From VRUE01 sp963695835 (GTDB taxonomy: Bacteria > Actinomycetota > Thermoleophilia > Solirubrobacterales > 70-9): DNA of 64,000 nucleotides. The position numbers were made by a program, and so were the translations under genes. The notes beneath the pieces were generated by a model. The model was given only the letters and a program-made list of their open reading frames with translations, was not told the origin of the DNA and made no database searches. This document shows, piece after piece, positions 50,838-60,939 of the stretch. The stretch spans positions 1,116,001 through 1,180,000 of the forward strand of contig CAVOHR010000001.1 of NCBI GenBank assembly GCA_963695835.1, given 5' to 3'. Every line of letters begins with the position of its first letter. The stretch's first letter is position 1.

Positions 50838-52840
50838 GGGGGCGGGTCCGCCTCGGTGCGGTACTGCTCGGGCTCGCCCTGTCGATGCCGGGGACGGCGG
50901 CGGCGGCGGCGGACTTCGGCCCGATCCAGCTCGTCTCCAAGAGCGCCGCCGAGCAGGCCGACGAAGCGATCGCCCCGGCGATCTCCGCCGACGGGCGCTA
51001 CCTGGCCTTCCGGGGAACGATCGGCGGCCTGCGCGGCGTCTTTCGCAAGGATCTCGAAACCGGGGCGGTGGCGCCGGTGGCGGCCGGGAGCGCCTACCTG
51101 GGAGGGGCCCCGGGCGCCGATTCCAGCGCCCCCTCGATCTCCGCCGACGGGCGCTACGTCAGCTTCACCACGAAAGCGCCGCTGGACCAGACCGGCGACG
51201 GGGCGGGCTCCAGCGACAGCGACGTCTACGTCGCCGACATGAGCACCCCGTCGTCGCCGGCCTACGAGCTTGCCTCGGCGCTCGACGGCTCGCAGCAGGG
51301 GCTCTCCTACGAAGGATCCGGCGGCTCGGTCGCCTCGGGGCGCGCCGCGCTGAGCGCCGACGGTCGCGAGGTCGTGTTCGTCACCACCGCCAAATCCGAC
51401 CTGACCAGCGGCCCGGGCGGCAGCACCGAAGGGACGCCGACCCCGGCCGGGCAGGTCGTGCTGCGCGACCTCGAGACGATGCAGACGACGCTGGTCAGCG
51501 CCGAGCGCGACCCCGAAACCGGGGCGATGACGGAGCTGCCGGTGGCGGGCGGGGCGCTGATCGAAAAGCCGCAGCTGCCGCTGCTGAGCGGCGCGGCGCT
51601 GAGCGCGGACGGGACCACGGTCGCCTGGCTCGGCGCGAACCTCCAGGAGCAGGCGCCGCTGCTCGCCGGCGAGGCGGCGGCGATCTCGGCCGAGAGGGGC
51701 GCCAGCGAATTCCCCTACGACGAGCCGCTCTGGCGCCGCGTCGCCGGCGGGCCGCAGGCGCCGACCCGGCGGGTCGTCGGCGGCGACCCGTCGGCCCCCT
51801 TCACCGGTCTGGCCGCGCGGAACACCGAATTCAACTCGGCCCAGGGATGGCTGGGCATACAGGGGATCGACGGCGTCCCGCAGCTCAGCGCCGACGGCCG
51901 CGCCGTCGCCCTGATCGGCAACCCGACCGACGCGACCAACGCCTTCGTGGTCGACATGCACGACGGGCTGAGCCGCGGCGCAGCGGTCCGCCAGCTCACC
52001 GCCGAGATCCCGATCAGGCCGACCGAACCGGAAAGGACGATCAACCAGGAACCCTACCTCGCGTTCAACGGCCACGTCTACTCCCTCGCGATCTCCCCCG
52101 ACGGGAGGCGGATCGCCTTCGCCACCGCCCGCCAGCGATTCCCGCTGGCGCCGCCCAACTTGATCGGCTCCCCGCCCGGCTCGCTCGGCCTGGTCGAGCT
52201 GTACGAGGTCGACCTCGAAGGCGAGACGCTGCGGCGCGTCACCCACGGCGAGGGGGGCGCCGGGGAAGCCTCGCTGGCGCCGACCGGGACCGGCCAGGGC
52301 GGCGCCGGCGCCGGCTCCCCCTCCTTCGGCGCCGGCGGCCGGCTGATCGCCTTCTCCTCCACCGCGTCGAACCTGGTCGAAGGCGACGGCAACGAAGCAT
52401 CCGACGCCTTCGTGGTCGAAGACCTGACGACCCCTCCGACCGCGGGCGGGGCGAGCATCTCGCCGCCCCCGCCGGCGCTCGCCGCGCGGCCGCGCTGGCG
52501 GCTGGTGCTGAGCGCCTCCTCGCTTCCCGACGGCGACGTGCGGCTGGTGGCGACGGTGCCCGCGGCCGGCGCCCTGCGCGCCCGCGCCGGCGCCGCCCCC
52601 GGCTCCGACCCGGCGGCGCCGCGGCGGCTCGCCGCGGCCCGCGCCCGCGCCCGCGCCGGCGGGCCGGTGGCGCTCACCCTGGAGCTGCCGCGCCGCTACC
52701 GCAAGCTGGCGCATTCTCGCGACGGCCTCTACGCCACCGCGAAGGTCTCCTTCCGCGGGGCGGGGGGCAAGCCGCTGCACGGCGAGCTGGAAGTCCGCTT
52801 CCACGCCCATCGCCGCCGGCACGGGGGGCGGCGGCGATGA
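50834..52840 (+). CDS. Exported TolB-type (PD40) beta-propeller protein
   Basis: A 668-residue protein. The signal peptide ends AAAA, followed by repeats of ISADGRYLAF type (ISADGRYVSF, LSADGREVVF, LSADGTTVAW, LSADGRAVAL, ISPDGRRIAF), typical of PD40/TolB six-bladed propellers. A basic C-terminal domain ends HRRRHGGRRR. GTG start; coupled to both neighbours by 4-nt overlaps. Propellers of this kind usually bind proteins or ligands; the partner is unknown. Confidence 0.85.
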   Translation: MRGRVRLGAVLLGLALSMPGTAAAAADFGPIQLVSKSAAEQADEAIAPAISADGRYLAFRGTIGGLRGVFRKDLETGAVAPVAAGSAYLGGAPGADSSAPSISADGRYVSFTTKAPLDQTGDGAGSSDSDVYVADMSTPSSPAYELASALDGSQQGLSYEGSGGSVASGRAALSADGREVVFVTTAKSDLTSGPGGSTEGTPTPAGQVVLRDLETMQTTLVSAERDPETGAMTELPVAGGALIEKPQLPLLSGAALSADGTTVAWLGANLQEQAPLLAGEAAAISAERGASEFPYDEPLWRRVAGGPQAPTRRVVGGDPSAPFTGLAARNTEFNSAQGWLGIQGIDGVPQLSADGRAVALIGNPTDATNAFVVDMHDGLSRGAAVRQLTAEIPIRPTEPERTINQEPYLAFNGHVYSLAISPDGRRIAFATARQRFPLAPPNLIGSPPGSLGLVELYEVDLEGETLRRVTHGEGGAGEASLAPTGTGQGGAGAGSPSFGAGGRLIAFSSTASNLVEGDGNEASDAFVVEDLTTPPTAGGASISPPPPALAARPRWRLVLSASSLPDGDVRLVATVPAAGALRARAGAAPGSDPAAPRRLAAARARARAGGPVALTLELPRRYRKLAHSRDGLYATAKVSFRGAGGKPLHGELEVRFHAHRRRHGGRRR

Positions 52841-54456
52841 GGCGCGCTCTGCTCGTTCTCCTCGCCGCGGGAGCCTTCGCGACTCCCGCGGCGAGCGCCG
52901 CCGAATGGCACTCCGAGCAGCCCCTCGCCGCCGGGCTCGGCGTCCCGGCGGCGCTGGGCCCGGTCGGCGACGTCGAGTTCTGGGCGCCCAACCGGGGGAT
53001 GCTGATCACCGCCGGCAACGGCGGCAACCCGGCCGGCCTCTACGCCTACGACGGCGCCGGCTGGTACCGCTACTCGACCGTCTGCGGCGGGCACGAAGGG
53101 CGGATCGCCTGGGCGGGGCCGGACGACTTCTGGACGATCTCCGACCAGCCGGCCGGCCAGGAAACGGGCAAAGCGGCGCCCCAGCACATCTCCCTCTGCC
53201 ACTTCCAGGGCGGCCAGGTCGTCGCCTCCTACGCCGAGCCGGTCGGCGTCGCCGGGTCCTACCTGCCGCTGAACGCGGCGGCCTGCTCGGGCCCCGGCGA
53301 CTGCTGGTTCGCCGGCGACCGCCTGCCGGGCACGACCAACGTCGGCGCCTTCCACCTGCACTGGGACGGCGCCACGCTGACCGCGGTTCCCTCGCTGACC
53401 GATCCGCAGCCCGAAATCGTCGACCCCGGGCGCTCGGTGCAGGGCCTCGCCTTCCACCAGGGCAGCCTCTACGAGAGCGTCGCGGTGCGCGAAGGCGACA
53501 CCGCCCCCGAAGAGTCGGCCTCCCAGCCCAGCTTCCTGCACCGGATCGTCGCGGGCGCCGCCAACCCCTTCGTCCCCCTGACGACCGCAGAACCGATCGT
53601 CTACGGCGCCGAAGCCGAACCGACCCAGCTCGAAGCCTTCCGCCTCGCCGGCGACAACGAGGGGCTGTGGGCGATCGCCGGGGCCCTCAGCGCCCCGGCG
53701 ACGGTGACGGCGCTGCGGCTCGGCGCCGGGGGCTTCGAGCAGGTCGCCCTCGAAGACCCCGGCGCCCTCCTCGGCGCGGGCACGCGGATCGGCGGCGCCG
53801 CGGCCGAGCCGGGCGGCGAAGACGCCTGGGTCGGGTTCCGCCCGCCCGGCGACGGCTCCGGCTCCACCGCGCCCGCCCGCCTCACCCGCATCCACGCCGG
53901 CGGCGCCGTCGGCCCGCCGACCCTGCTTCCCACCGAAGGCGAAGGGATCGACCGCAAGGGCCCGGCGGGGCCGATCGCCTGCCCCGCCGCCGGGCAGTGC
54001 TGGATGGCGACCGCGAAAGGCTGGCTCTTCCACCTCGGCCCCGGCCTGCCGCAGGACGCCGACCCGGCGATGCACGTGCTCGTCTCCTACCGCCCGCCCG
54101 ACGACAGCCTGCCCAGCGTGCCGCCGATCTCGCTGCCCGAAGACAACTCCGGCGCCTACCTGCCGCCCGAAGAACCGCCGGTCGGAGGCGAATTCGAACG
54201 GGGAAGGCGCCCCCGCGCCCTGCTCGCGAAGCTCCACCAGCGGCTGCTCGGCGGGAACGTGCTGGAGCTGACCTTCGTCCTGCGCGCCAGGGCGCACGTG
54301 CGGTTGATCGCCAGGCGCAAGGGGCGTGTCGTCGCCGAGACCCCGCGCTACACGATGGGCAAGGGCCATCGCAGCCTGCGGCTGCGGCTCGACCCGAAGC
54401 GCTGGCCCTCAAGCCTCGACCTCCAGGTCCACGCGGTCGGGAAGGGGGGGCGATGA
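52837..54456 (+). CDS. Exported propeller-like protein
   Basis: A 539-residue protein. The signal peptide ends ASA, followed by a propeller-like region with GDVEFWAPNRGMLITAG, DDFWTISDQ and PGDCWFAGDR motifs, which recall BNR/sialidase-type Asp-box blades. A basic beta-rich C-terminal domain (residues about 460-539) ends the protein. Coupled by 4-nt overlaps to both neighbours. Confidence 0.82.
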   Translation: MRRALLVLLAAGAFATPAASAAEWHSEQPLAAGLGVPAALGPVGDVEFWAPNRGMLITAGNGGNPAGLYAYDGAGWYRYSTVCGGHEGRIAWAGPDDFWTISDQPAGQETGKAAPQHISLCHFQGGQVVASYAEPVGVAGSYLPLNAAACSGPGDCWFAGDRLPGTTNVGAFHLHWDGATLTAVPSLTDPQPEIVDPGRSVQGLAFHQGSLYESVAVREGDTAPEESASQPSFLHRIVAGAANPFVPLTTAEPIVYGAEAEPTQLEAFRLAGDNEGLWAIAGALSAPATVTALRLGAGGFEQVALEDPGALLGAGTRIGGAAAEPGGEDAWVGFRPPGDGSGSTAPARLTRIHAGGAVGPPTLLPTEGEGIDRKGPAGPIACPAAGQCWMATAKGWLFHLGPGLPQDADPAMHVLVSYRPPDDSLPSVPPISLPEDNSGAYLPPEEPPVGGEFERGRRPRALLAKLHQRLLGGNVLELTFVLRARAHVRLIARRKGRVVAETPRYTMGKGHRSLRLRLDPKRWPSSLDLQVHAVGKGGR

Positions 54457-57400
54457 GGCTTCCTGCGTCAACCCCCCGCGGGCAGCGCCGCGCCCGCGGC
54501 CTGCTCTGCGCCGCCTGCCTCGCCGGGGCGCTCGTCGCCGCCGTGCTGGCGCCGCCGACCGGAGCCGGCGCGGGGGGCGGCGAACTGGTCGCCCAGCCCG
54601 TCTTCGGCGCCCCCGCCGGCAGGTTCCTCGGCGCCTCGCCGCAGGAGGCCCCCGGCGAGGCGTGGGCGCTGGCCAGGGGCCAGTCGAAGATCGTCCGCTA
54701 CACCGACGCCGGCGGCTGGGAGACGATGCCGGGCCCGTTCGGCCCCGGCGGACAGCCGATCGCGGGGTTCGAATTCGCCTCCGGCGCGCTGGCGGGGCGC
54801 ACGACTCCGGCCGGCGGGGTGGCGATCCTCGCGCAGGCGGGGTTCGGGTCGCAGATGCTGATCGTCCGCGACCCGGGAGGAAATTTGCACGAGACTCCCG
54901 AACCGGGCGAACTGCTGCACAGCGGAGAAGAGTCGCTCTTCTCCGAAGAAGGATCGAGCGGCGCGCTCCTCGTCCCCGTCGAAGAGCCCGGCGGGGTGAC
55001 TGGCGCCTTCGACGTCCCCGCGGTCGAACCCCCGGCCCGCCAGGAAGCCGTGCTTCACTTCGACGGCTCGGGATGGGAAAGGGAGCCGATCTGCGCCGGC
55101 TTCGAACCTGGCTCCGCCTGTACGAAACCGCCGGGCGCCTTCCGCGTGCTGGCAATCGACGCGAGCGGCCCGGAAAACGCCTGGCTGCTGGCAAAGCGGG
55201 CCGCGCCCGGGGAAGGGGTCGAGCTGTTCGAGCGCGAAGCCGGGGGCGGGCCGGAAGGGGAAGCGGCCTGGCGCCAGCGCCGGCTCGGCCCGCCGGGGTC
55301 GCTCGGCGCGCTGTTCGCGCAGGCGACGCCCGAATTCCCCCAGCCCTCCCCGGAACCGCCGCTCGCGGTCGGGATCGCGGCCCGCACCGCCGGGCAGCCG
55401 CTCACGGTCACCGCGAACGGGGTTTGGGTCGACGCCAGGCTCACCCCGGTGGACGCCGAAACCGGCGAAAACGGCGAAGCCAGCGACGCCACGATCTACT
55501 ACGACATCGGGAAAGGCAAGCTGACGGGCTCCTGGTGCGACCTGGCGGCTGCGGCCGGCCTCTGCGAATACTCGCTTGAATCCGAACTGCCGTCGGGGGA
55601 AGGCCGCAGCTTCGCCTGGGCGTCGGGTGGACCCTTCGGCAAGCGGAAGATCACCGGGCTCGGGCAGGGGGCGATCCTCGATCTCGAAGGGACCGGCTTC
55701 GCGCGCCTGGCGCTGGCCGGCGGCGACGCGGGCGCGAGCGAAGGGGCGGCGCTCGACGAAGCCGGCGAAGGCTGGCTGGGGGAGAGGCCGCCGGTTCACC
55801 TCACCCGCTCCCCCGAACCGGAGCAGCTGGCACCGTGGCCGGTGCCGTTCCGCCGCCCGCTCACCGCGATCGCGCCGCAGCCCGGCGCTCCGGTCGCCGC
55901 GCTCGGCTCCGAAGCGCTCGCCGTCGGGGCCGAAGGCGAGGTGGCCCGCTACCTCCCCGGCCAGGGCTGGGTCGCCGAATCGTTGCTCACCGGCTCCGGC
56001 GCCCGCGCCAAGCCGACCCTGCGCGGCGTCGCCTGGCCCGAACCGGACCGCGCCTACGCGGTCGGCGACGGGGCGGCGATGTGGGTCTGGCAGAAGGCGA
56101 CCGAACTTTGGCAGCCCGACCCCGCCGAGCCGCCCAACCTGGTCCGCGCCAACTTCACCGCGATCGCCTTCGACCCGAGCGATCCCAACCGGGGCTACGC
56201 CGTCGGCAAGCAGGGGCTGCTGCTGGCCTACGGGCGCCGGTGGACGCAGGAGCCGCTGCCGGCGGGGGTCGACCCCGAAGCCAACTTCACCTCCGTCGCC
56301 TTCGCCGGCGGCGAGGCGATCGCCACCTACAAGATGCCCTTCGACAAGGGCGGCAGCGCCGCCTACCGCGGCGGCGTCCTGGTCAATGACGGCTCGGGCT
56401 GGCGGATCGACCAGGGCGCCTCCGAAGCGCTCGCCGGCGCCGTTCCCCAGCGGGTCGCGGGCCTCCCCGACGGCGGCGCCGCGATCGGCTCCGCAGAGAG
56501 CCCCGCCGGGGGAGCGGGCATCGTGATCGAGCGCCAGGGCCCGGGGGCGCCCTGGCAGGCGGCGCCGGGCGGGCAGGTCGGCTACCCGGCGGCGCTGGCG
56601 GCGATCCGCGAAGGTGGGCAGGTGCGGGCGATCGTCGCGGTCTCGCCGGGGCAGGGCGTCGAAGACCTCGGCGCCGACTACGAACAGGTCTTCAACCAGC
56701 CGGCGCCGGGACAGCCGCCGCTGCTCACCTCCCCCTACCCCCTGCCCGGCAGCGGCTTCGTGGTGCGCCAGACGGCGAGCGGCTGGCGCGACGAAGAGCA
56801 TCAGGCCTACCCGCTGCCGCCGCGGGTGGAAGGGCAGGGCGTCTACGACCTGCCACGCCGCCCCGACCCGATGCTGGCGCTGCTGCTCAGCCCCGACGGC
56901 GGCCAGGGCTGGGCGGTCGGCGGGGAAACCGGGACCTCCGTGCAGTTCCAGGGCAGCGCGATCCAGACCGCGGGCGTGATGCGCTACGGCCCCGCGGCCG
57001 CGCCGCCGGCGAACGCCACCGCGTCGCCGGTGCAGGCCGAAGCCGCCGTGGCGAGCTTCGCGATCGGCGGCAACGCGCGGTGCGCCGGCCCCTGCGCGGA
57101 CCTGGCCGGGACGGGGATCGGCCCCGACGTCTGGCTGCGGGCGGCGGTGGGCCGGGCGGCCGCCATCGCAGGCCTGCACGCGTTCCTCTACACCGGGCCG
57201 AGCGTCGCCGAAGGGAGCGGACCGCTCGCCTCCGAAAGCCTCGCCGCCGAGATCGGCCCGCTCGCCTTCGGGCGCGAGGAGGCCGCCTACGCGCGGCGGT
57301 TGGGCTCCGCGGCGGGCTCGCTGCCGGCCTTCGCCGCGCCGGCCGCGTCCGACGCCGACGGCAAGGGCTCGCCGGCCGCCTTCGAGGGGGCGTTCTCGGG

Positions 57401-58988
57401 CTTCGGGGCGCCGCTGGGCTCGGGCCCGGCGGGCCCCGGCATCTCGCCGCGCTCCCCGGCCGGCCCCGGCCAGGCCTATTACTCCTTCGCCTCGGCCGGG
57501 GCCGGGGGGACGGTGCGGACGATCGTGCTCGACTACTCCGCCCCGGCGCTGGGGCCGGGGCAGGGCTGCTGGCTGGCCGGGCAGCTCGCCGAGGCCGGCA
57601 AAGAAGGCGCCCCGGCGATCGTGGTCGGCTACCGCGACCTCGGCGGCCGGGCGCCGAACTCGGCCGAAGACGCCGCCCAGGTGGTGCCGATCCTCGTTGG
57701 GGGCACCCCCCCCGCGGGCTGGGGCTGCACGCCGGGCGCGCCGCGCGGCGCCTCCGCCTACTTCTTCGACTACCCCGAACAGAACCGCGAATACCAGCTT
57801 GTCTCGGGCGGCCGCTCGATCCCCGCCTTCGGCAGCGGCACCCTCGGCTACCTGGTGCCGCAGCGGCCGCAGGAAACCGACTTCGTCGGCGCCAGCGGCT
57901 TCCTGCTCGCCTCGGTGAATGTGGCAGGGCGCGACGAAGCCACCAACGTCGCCCCGGTCGGCGTCCGTCTCATCCCCGACATCGGCGCCCTGGCGCTCGA
58001 CGCCACCGACGGCACCCTGCTGCGCCGCAGCCACCCGGCGCTCTTCAACGCGCTCGCCCGCCGGCCCCTGGCCGGGAACGAGTGTGCCGGCAACTTCGCC
58101 CCCGGGACCTGCGAAGCGATCAGGCCCGACCCCTACGTGCCGATCCCGACCCAGTGCCAGGGGACCAGGTGCGCCTCGGCCGTCTTCCCCGAGTACGCCT
58201 TCTCCTCCTCCAACCCCGACATCGCCGACTTCGTCAAGCCCGATCCGGGCTCGCCCAACCCCCGCAACGTCCTGCTCGTCAAAGGCAAGCCGGTGCTCGA
58301 CTCGCACTCCGGCCTGCTCTGCGCGTTCAACGCCGGGACGACGACGGTGACGGTCGCCACCGGCGGCCTCGCCTACTCGGAGAAGGTGACGGTGCTGGCC
58401 GGCACCGCCCAGCGCCCCTGCGGGACGACGCCGCTGCGCAACCAGCCGACCGCCCAGCCCGCCGTCGTGCCGCCGCCGGCCCCGAGCCCGGCGCCGGCCC
58501 CCGCCGGGGGCCCGCCGCCGTTTCCGCCGCCGCCCGCCCCTCCCGCGGCGCCCGCTCCGGCGCCGCCGGCGGCTCCGGCGCCGCCTGCCCATCACCCGCC
58601 GCTGCTGCCGCCGCCGCCGCTCGTCGCTCCCTTCCTTCCCACGGCCGTGGCCGCCGTGCCGATCGTGCCGCTCGTGCCGCCGCCGCCGCTGCCGGCGGCG
58701 CAGCCGACGCCGCCGAGCGGCACCTCGATGGTGAGCGAACGGGAAGAGGAGGCGGCCTTCGACCTCGTCCACCACATGGCCGCGCGCCCCGCGGCGCCCC
58801 GCCCCGCGGCGGCACTCGCCGCCTACTCCCCTGCCGCCGATGCGACCGGCGGTCGCCCTTCGCTCTCCTACGCCCTTCCCGCCCTGGTCCTGCTGGCGGC
58901 CCTCGCCGCCGCGACCTGCCTGCGCCCTCGCCGTGAGAAGCGCAGGCAACTTGCCTTCCAAGCCACGACCACCAGGAGGTACCGATGA
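54453..58988 (+). CDS. Giant exported propeller protein with C-terminal membrane anchor
   Basis: A 1511-residue protein. After a signal peptide, two propeller-like regions contain blades such as DRAYAVGDGAAMWVW, NRGYAVGKQGLLLAYG and GQGWAVGGETG, as in photosynthesis-system assembly/BNR-type propellers. A cysteine-containing globular region (about 850-1310) and a long Pro/Ala-rich stalk follow, then a C-terminal helix (LSYALPALVLLAALAAATCL) and a basic cytoplasmic tail. This organisation fits a protein anchored in the membrane and reaching through the wall. It is the structural centre of the operon. Confidence 0.85.
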   Translation: MRLPASTPRGQRRARGLLCAACLAGALVAAVLAPPTGAGAGGGELVAQPVFGAPAGRFLGASPQEAPGEAWALARGQSKIVRYTDAGGWETMPGPFGPGGQPIAGFEFASGALAGRTTPAGGVAILAQAGFGSQMLIVRDPGGNLHETPEPGELLHSGEESLFSEEGSSGALLVPVEEPGGVTGAFDVPAVEPPARQEAVLHFDGSGWEREPICAGFEPGSACTKPPGAFRVLAIDASGPENAWLLAKRAAPGEGVELFEREAGGGPEGEAAWRQRRLGPPGSLGALFAQATPEFPQPSPEPPLAVGIAARTAGQPLTVTANGVWVDARLTPVDAETGENGEASDATIYYDIGKGKLTGSWCDLAAAAGLCEYSLESELPSGEGRSFAWASGGPFGKRKITGLGQGAILDLEGTGFARLALAGGDAGASEGAALDEAGEGWLGERPPVHLTRSPEPEQLAPWPVPFRRPLTAIAPQPGAPVAALGSEALAVGAEGEVARYLPGQGWVAESLLTGSGARAKPTLRGVAWPEPDRAYAVGDGAAMWVWQKATELWQPDPAEPPNLVRANFTAIAFDPSDPNRGYAVGKQGLLLAYGRRWTQEPLPAGVDPEANFTSVAFAGGEAIATYKMPFDKGGSAAYRGGVLVNDGSGWRIDQGASEALAGAVPQRVAGLPDGGAAIGSAESPAGGAGIVIERQGPGAPWQAAPGGQVGYPAALAAIREGGQVRAIVAVSPGQGVEDLGADYEQVFNQPAPGQPPLLTSPYPLPGSGFVVRQTASGWRDEEHQAYPLPPRVEGQGVYDLPRRPDPMLALLLSPDGGQGWAVGGETGTSVQFQGSAIQTAGVMRYGPAAAPPANATASPVQAEAAVASFAIGGNARCAGPCADLAGTGIGPDVWLRAAVGRAAAIAGLHAFLYTGPSVAEGSGPLASESLAAEIGPLAFGREEAAYARRLGSAAGSLPAFAAPAASDADGKGSPAAFEGAFSGFGAPLGSGPAGPGISPRSPAGPGQAYYSFASAGAGGTVRTIVLDYSAPALGPGQGCWLAGQLAEAGKEGAPAIVVGYRDLGGRAPNSAEDAAQVVPILVGGTPPAGWGCTPGAPRGASAYFFDYPEQNREYQLVSGGRSIPAFGSGTLGYLVPQRPQETDFVGASGFLLASVNVAGRDEATNVAPVGVRLIPDIGALALDATDGTLLRRSHPALFNALARRPLAGNECAGNFAPGTCEAIRPDPYVPIPTQCQGTRCASAVFPEYAFSSSNPDIADFVKPDPGSPNPRNVLLVKGKPVLDSHSGLLCAFNAGTTTVTVATGGLAYSEKVTVLAGTAQRPCGTTPLRNQPTAQPAVVPPPAPSPAPAPAGGPPPFPPPPAPPAAPAPAPPAAPAPPAHHPPLLPPPPLVAPFLPTAVAAVPIVPLVPPPPLPAAQPTPPSGTSMVSEREEEAAFDLVHHMAARPAAPRPAAALAAYSPAADATGGRPSLSYALPALVLLAALAAATCLRPRREKRRQLAFQATTTRRYR

Positions 58989-59716
58989 GCCCCAACACCC
59001 CGTTCCCGACCGCGCGGTACCGCCGCGACCCGTTCGCGGTCGCGGCGCTGCTGGTCGCCCTGGTCGCCCTGGTCTTCTCGATGGGCGGCGAGGCGCCGGC
59101 CCTGCGCCAGGCCGCCAACCGCCACAAGCACGGCTCCAAGGACCTGCGTCACAAGCTGGCGGCGCTCAAGGTCAAGTGCCCGATCTCGAACGCGGTCAAC
59201 CTCGGCAGCTGGTGCCTGGAATCCACGCCCCACCGGGTACCGGTCGAAGCCACCGGCAGGAACGACTACTTCTACGCTGCTCAGATTTGCGTCAGGGAAG
59301 GCGGCTGGCTCCCCACCGCGGCGCAGCTGATCGGCGCGGCGCCCAAAGCGGCGCTCAACAGCACGATCGACGACAACCCCGGCACCTCGAACGTAACCGA
59401 ATTCCCCAACCCCAGCGAAGGGATCAAGGACAAGCGCGAGATGACCAGCGACCTCTTCACGACGACCGCGGGCTCCGACGCGGCGGGCTCGGAGGGGGTA
59501 ACCCAGGGCTCGCGCGGCAACGGCGCCCAGGGGGAGCCGGACCCCACCCCGATGCCGGCCAACCCCTCGCCGATAACCCTCGACTACGTCACCGTCTACG
59601 ACAACCACGACCACGGCGGCTTCGCGGGCGGCGCCCCGGTCGGCAAGGCGGAGAACTTCCGCTGCGCCTACGCCACGGGCTCCCAGGGACGCCCGAGGAT
59701 ATCGAAAGAACAGTAG
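58985..59716 (+). CDS. Exported or anchored protein of unknown function
   Basis: A 243-residue protein. An N-terminal membrane segment (PFAVAALLVALVALVFSMGG) is followed by a short basic helix and a globular region starting KVKCPISNAVNLGSWCLES with paired cysteines (a further Cys in QICVREGGW). GGAGGT lies before the ATG, and the start overlaps the giant propeller stop by 4 nt. No family recognised. It is the last gene of the operon. Confidence 0.78.
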   Translation: MSPNTPFPTARYRRDPFAVAALLVALVALVFSMGGEAPALRQAANRHKHGSKDLRHKLAALKVKCPISNAVNLGSWCLESTPHRVPVEATGRNDYFYAAQICVREGGWLPTAAQLIGAAPKAALNSTIDDNPGTSNVTEFPNPSEGIKDKREMTSDLFTTTAGSDAAGSEGVTQGSRGNGAQGEPDPTPMPANPSPITLDYVTVYDNHDHGGFAGGAPVGKAENFRCAYATGSQGRPRISKEQ

Positions 59717-59889
59717 GAGACCAAGATGCGCTGGTCCTGCGCTCCTACAGCGCGGCTGCGCCCTGAGCGGGGACCTGAACACTGAACGGTTATCCCGGAT
59801 TTTAACTTGTGCTCGACCACCGAAGCAGATACTCCCAGCCGGCCTTGAATCAGTCTGCAGAGTGTTGACCGGGACATGGAGGAACCGAG

Positions 59890-60930
59890 GTGCGGTACTT
59901 GATCACGGGGGGTGCAGGCTTCATCGGCTCGCACTTGGCCGACGCCCTGGTCGCGCGCGGGGACAGCGTCCTCATCCTCGATGACCTCAGCACCGGCAGC
60001 CTCGAGAACGTCGTCGAAGCGATCGCCTCCGGCAGGGCGGAGCTCGTCGAGGGCTCCGCTTGCGACGAGGAGCTGGTGGACGACTGCATGCAGCGGGCGG
60101 ACGCCTGCTTTCATCTCGCCTCCGCCGTCGGCGTCAAGCTGATCGTCGACCGCTCGGTCGAATCGCTGAGCCGCAGCGTCCGCGGCGCGCAGGTCGTCAC
60201 CGAGGGCGCCCACCGGCTCGGCCGGCGCCTGCTCTTCGCCTCGACCTCGGAGATCTACGGCAAGAACGGCAGCGCCGGCCTGAACGAGCACTCCGACCGG
60301 GTCCTCGGCCCGCCCTCGATCGCCCGCTGGTCCTACTCGACCGCGAAGGCCTTCGGCGAGGCGATCTCGCTCGGCTACCACCGCGAGCGCGACTCCGACA
60401 ACGTCGTCGCCCGCCTCTTCAACACGGTCGGGCCGCGGCAGACCGGCGCCTACGGGATGGTGCTGCCGCGCTTCGTCGGTCAGGCGATCGCGGGCGAGGA
60501 CCTGACCGTGTACGGCGACGGCAGCCAGTCCCGCTGCTTCGCCCACGTCCATGACTCGACCCGCGCTCTGGTCATGCTGATGGACGAGGAGGGCGCGCGC
60601 GGCACCGCGTTCAACGTCGGCCGCTCGTCGGAGATCACGATCCTCGAGCTCGCCCGGACGGTGATCGAGCGAACCGGTTCCAGCTCGGGCATCCGCATGG
60701 TGCCCTATGACGAGGCCTACGGCGAGGGCTTCGAGGAGCTCGGCCGCCGCCGCCCCGACACCTCGGCGCTCGAGCAGATGACGGGATGGAGCTCGACCCG
60801 CGGGGTGGAGGAGGCGATCGATGACGTCGCCGCCTTCGAGCGCCTGCGGGCTCGGCCGGCCGAGCCCGACAGCGATGCCGGCGCGGTGAGGGAGCAGCGC
60901 GCCGCCGCCGATCCCGCCCTCGACGGCTAG
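59890..60930 (+). CDS. NAD-dependent sugar-nucleotide epimerase/dehydratase
   Basis: A 346-residue extended short-chain dehydrogenase. The NAD-binding GGAGFIG motif is at 7-13. FASTSEIYG and the catalytic Tyr149-x-x-x-Lys153 pair are present, as are FNTVGPRQTGAYGMVLPRFV and the YGDGSQSRCF substrate segment. It resembles UDP-glucuronate decarboxylases and dTDP-glucose dehydratases. GTG start with GGAGG upstream. It is followed 9 nt later by a WecA/MraY-type transferase, so the pair probably works in cell-wall glycan synthesis. Confidence 0.92.
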   Translation: MRYLITGGAGFIGSHLADALVARGDSVLILDDLSTGSLENVVEAIASGRAELVEGSACDEELVDDCMQRADACFHLASAVGVKLIVDRSVESLSRSVRGAQVVTEGAHRLGRRLLFASTSEIYGKNGSAGLNEHSDRVLGPPSIARWSYSTAKAFGEAISLGYHRERDSDNVVARLFNTVGPRQTGAYGMVLPRFVGQAIAGEDLTVYGDGSQSRCFAHVHDSTRALVMLMDEEGARGTAFNVGRSSEITILELARTVIERTGSSSGIRMVPYDEAYGEGFEELGRRRPDTSALEQMTGWSSTRGVEEAIDDVAAFERLRARPAEPDSDAGAVREQRAAADPALDG

Positions 60931-60939
60931 GCCGCGACC

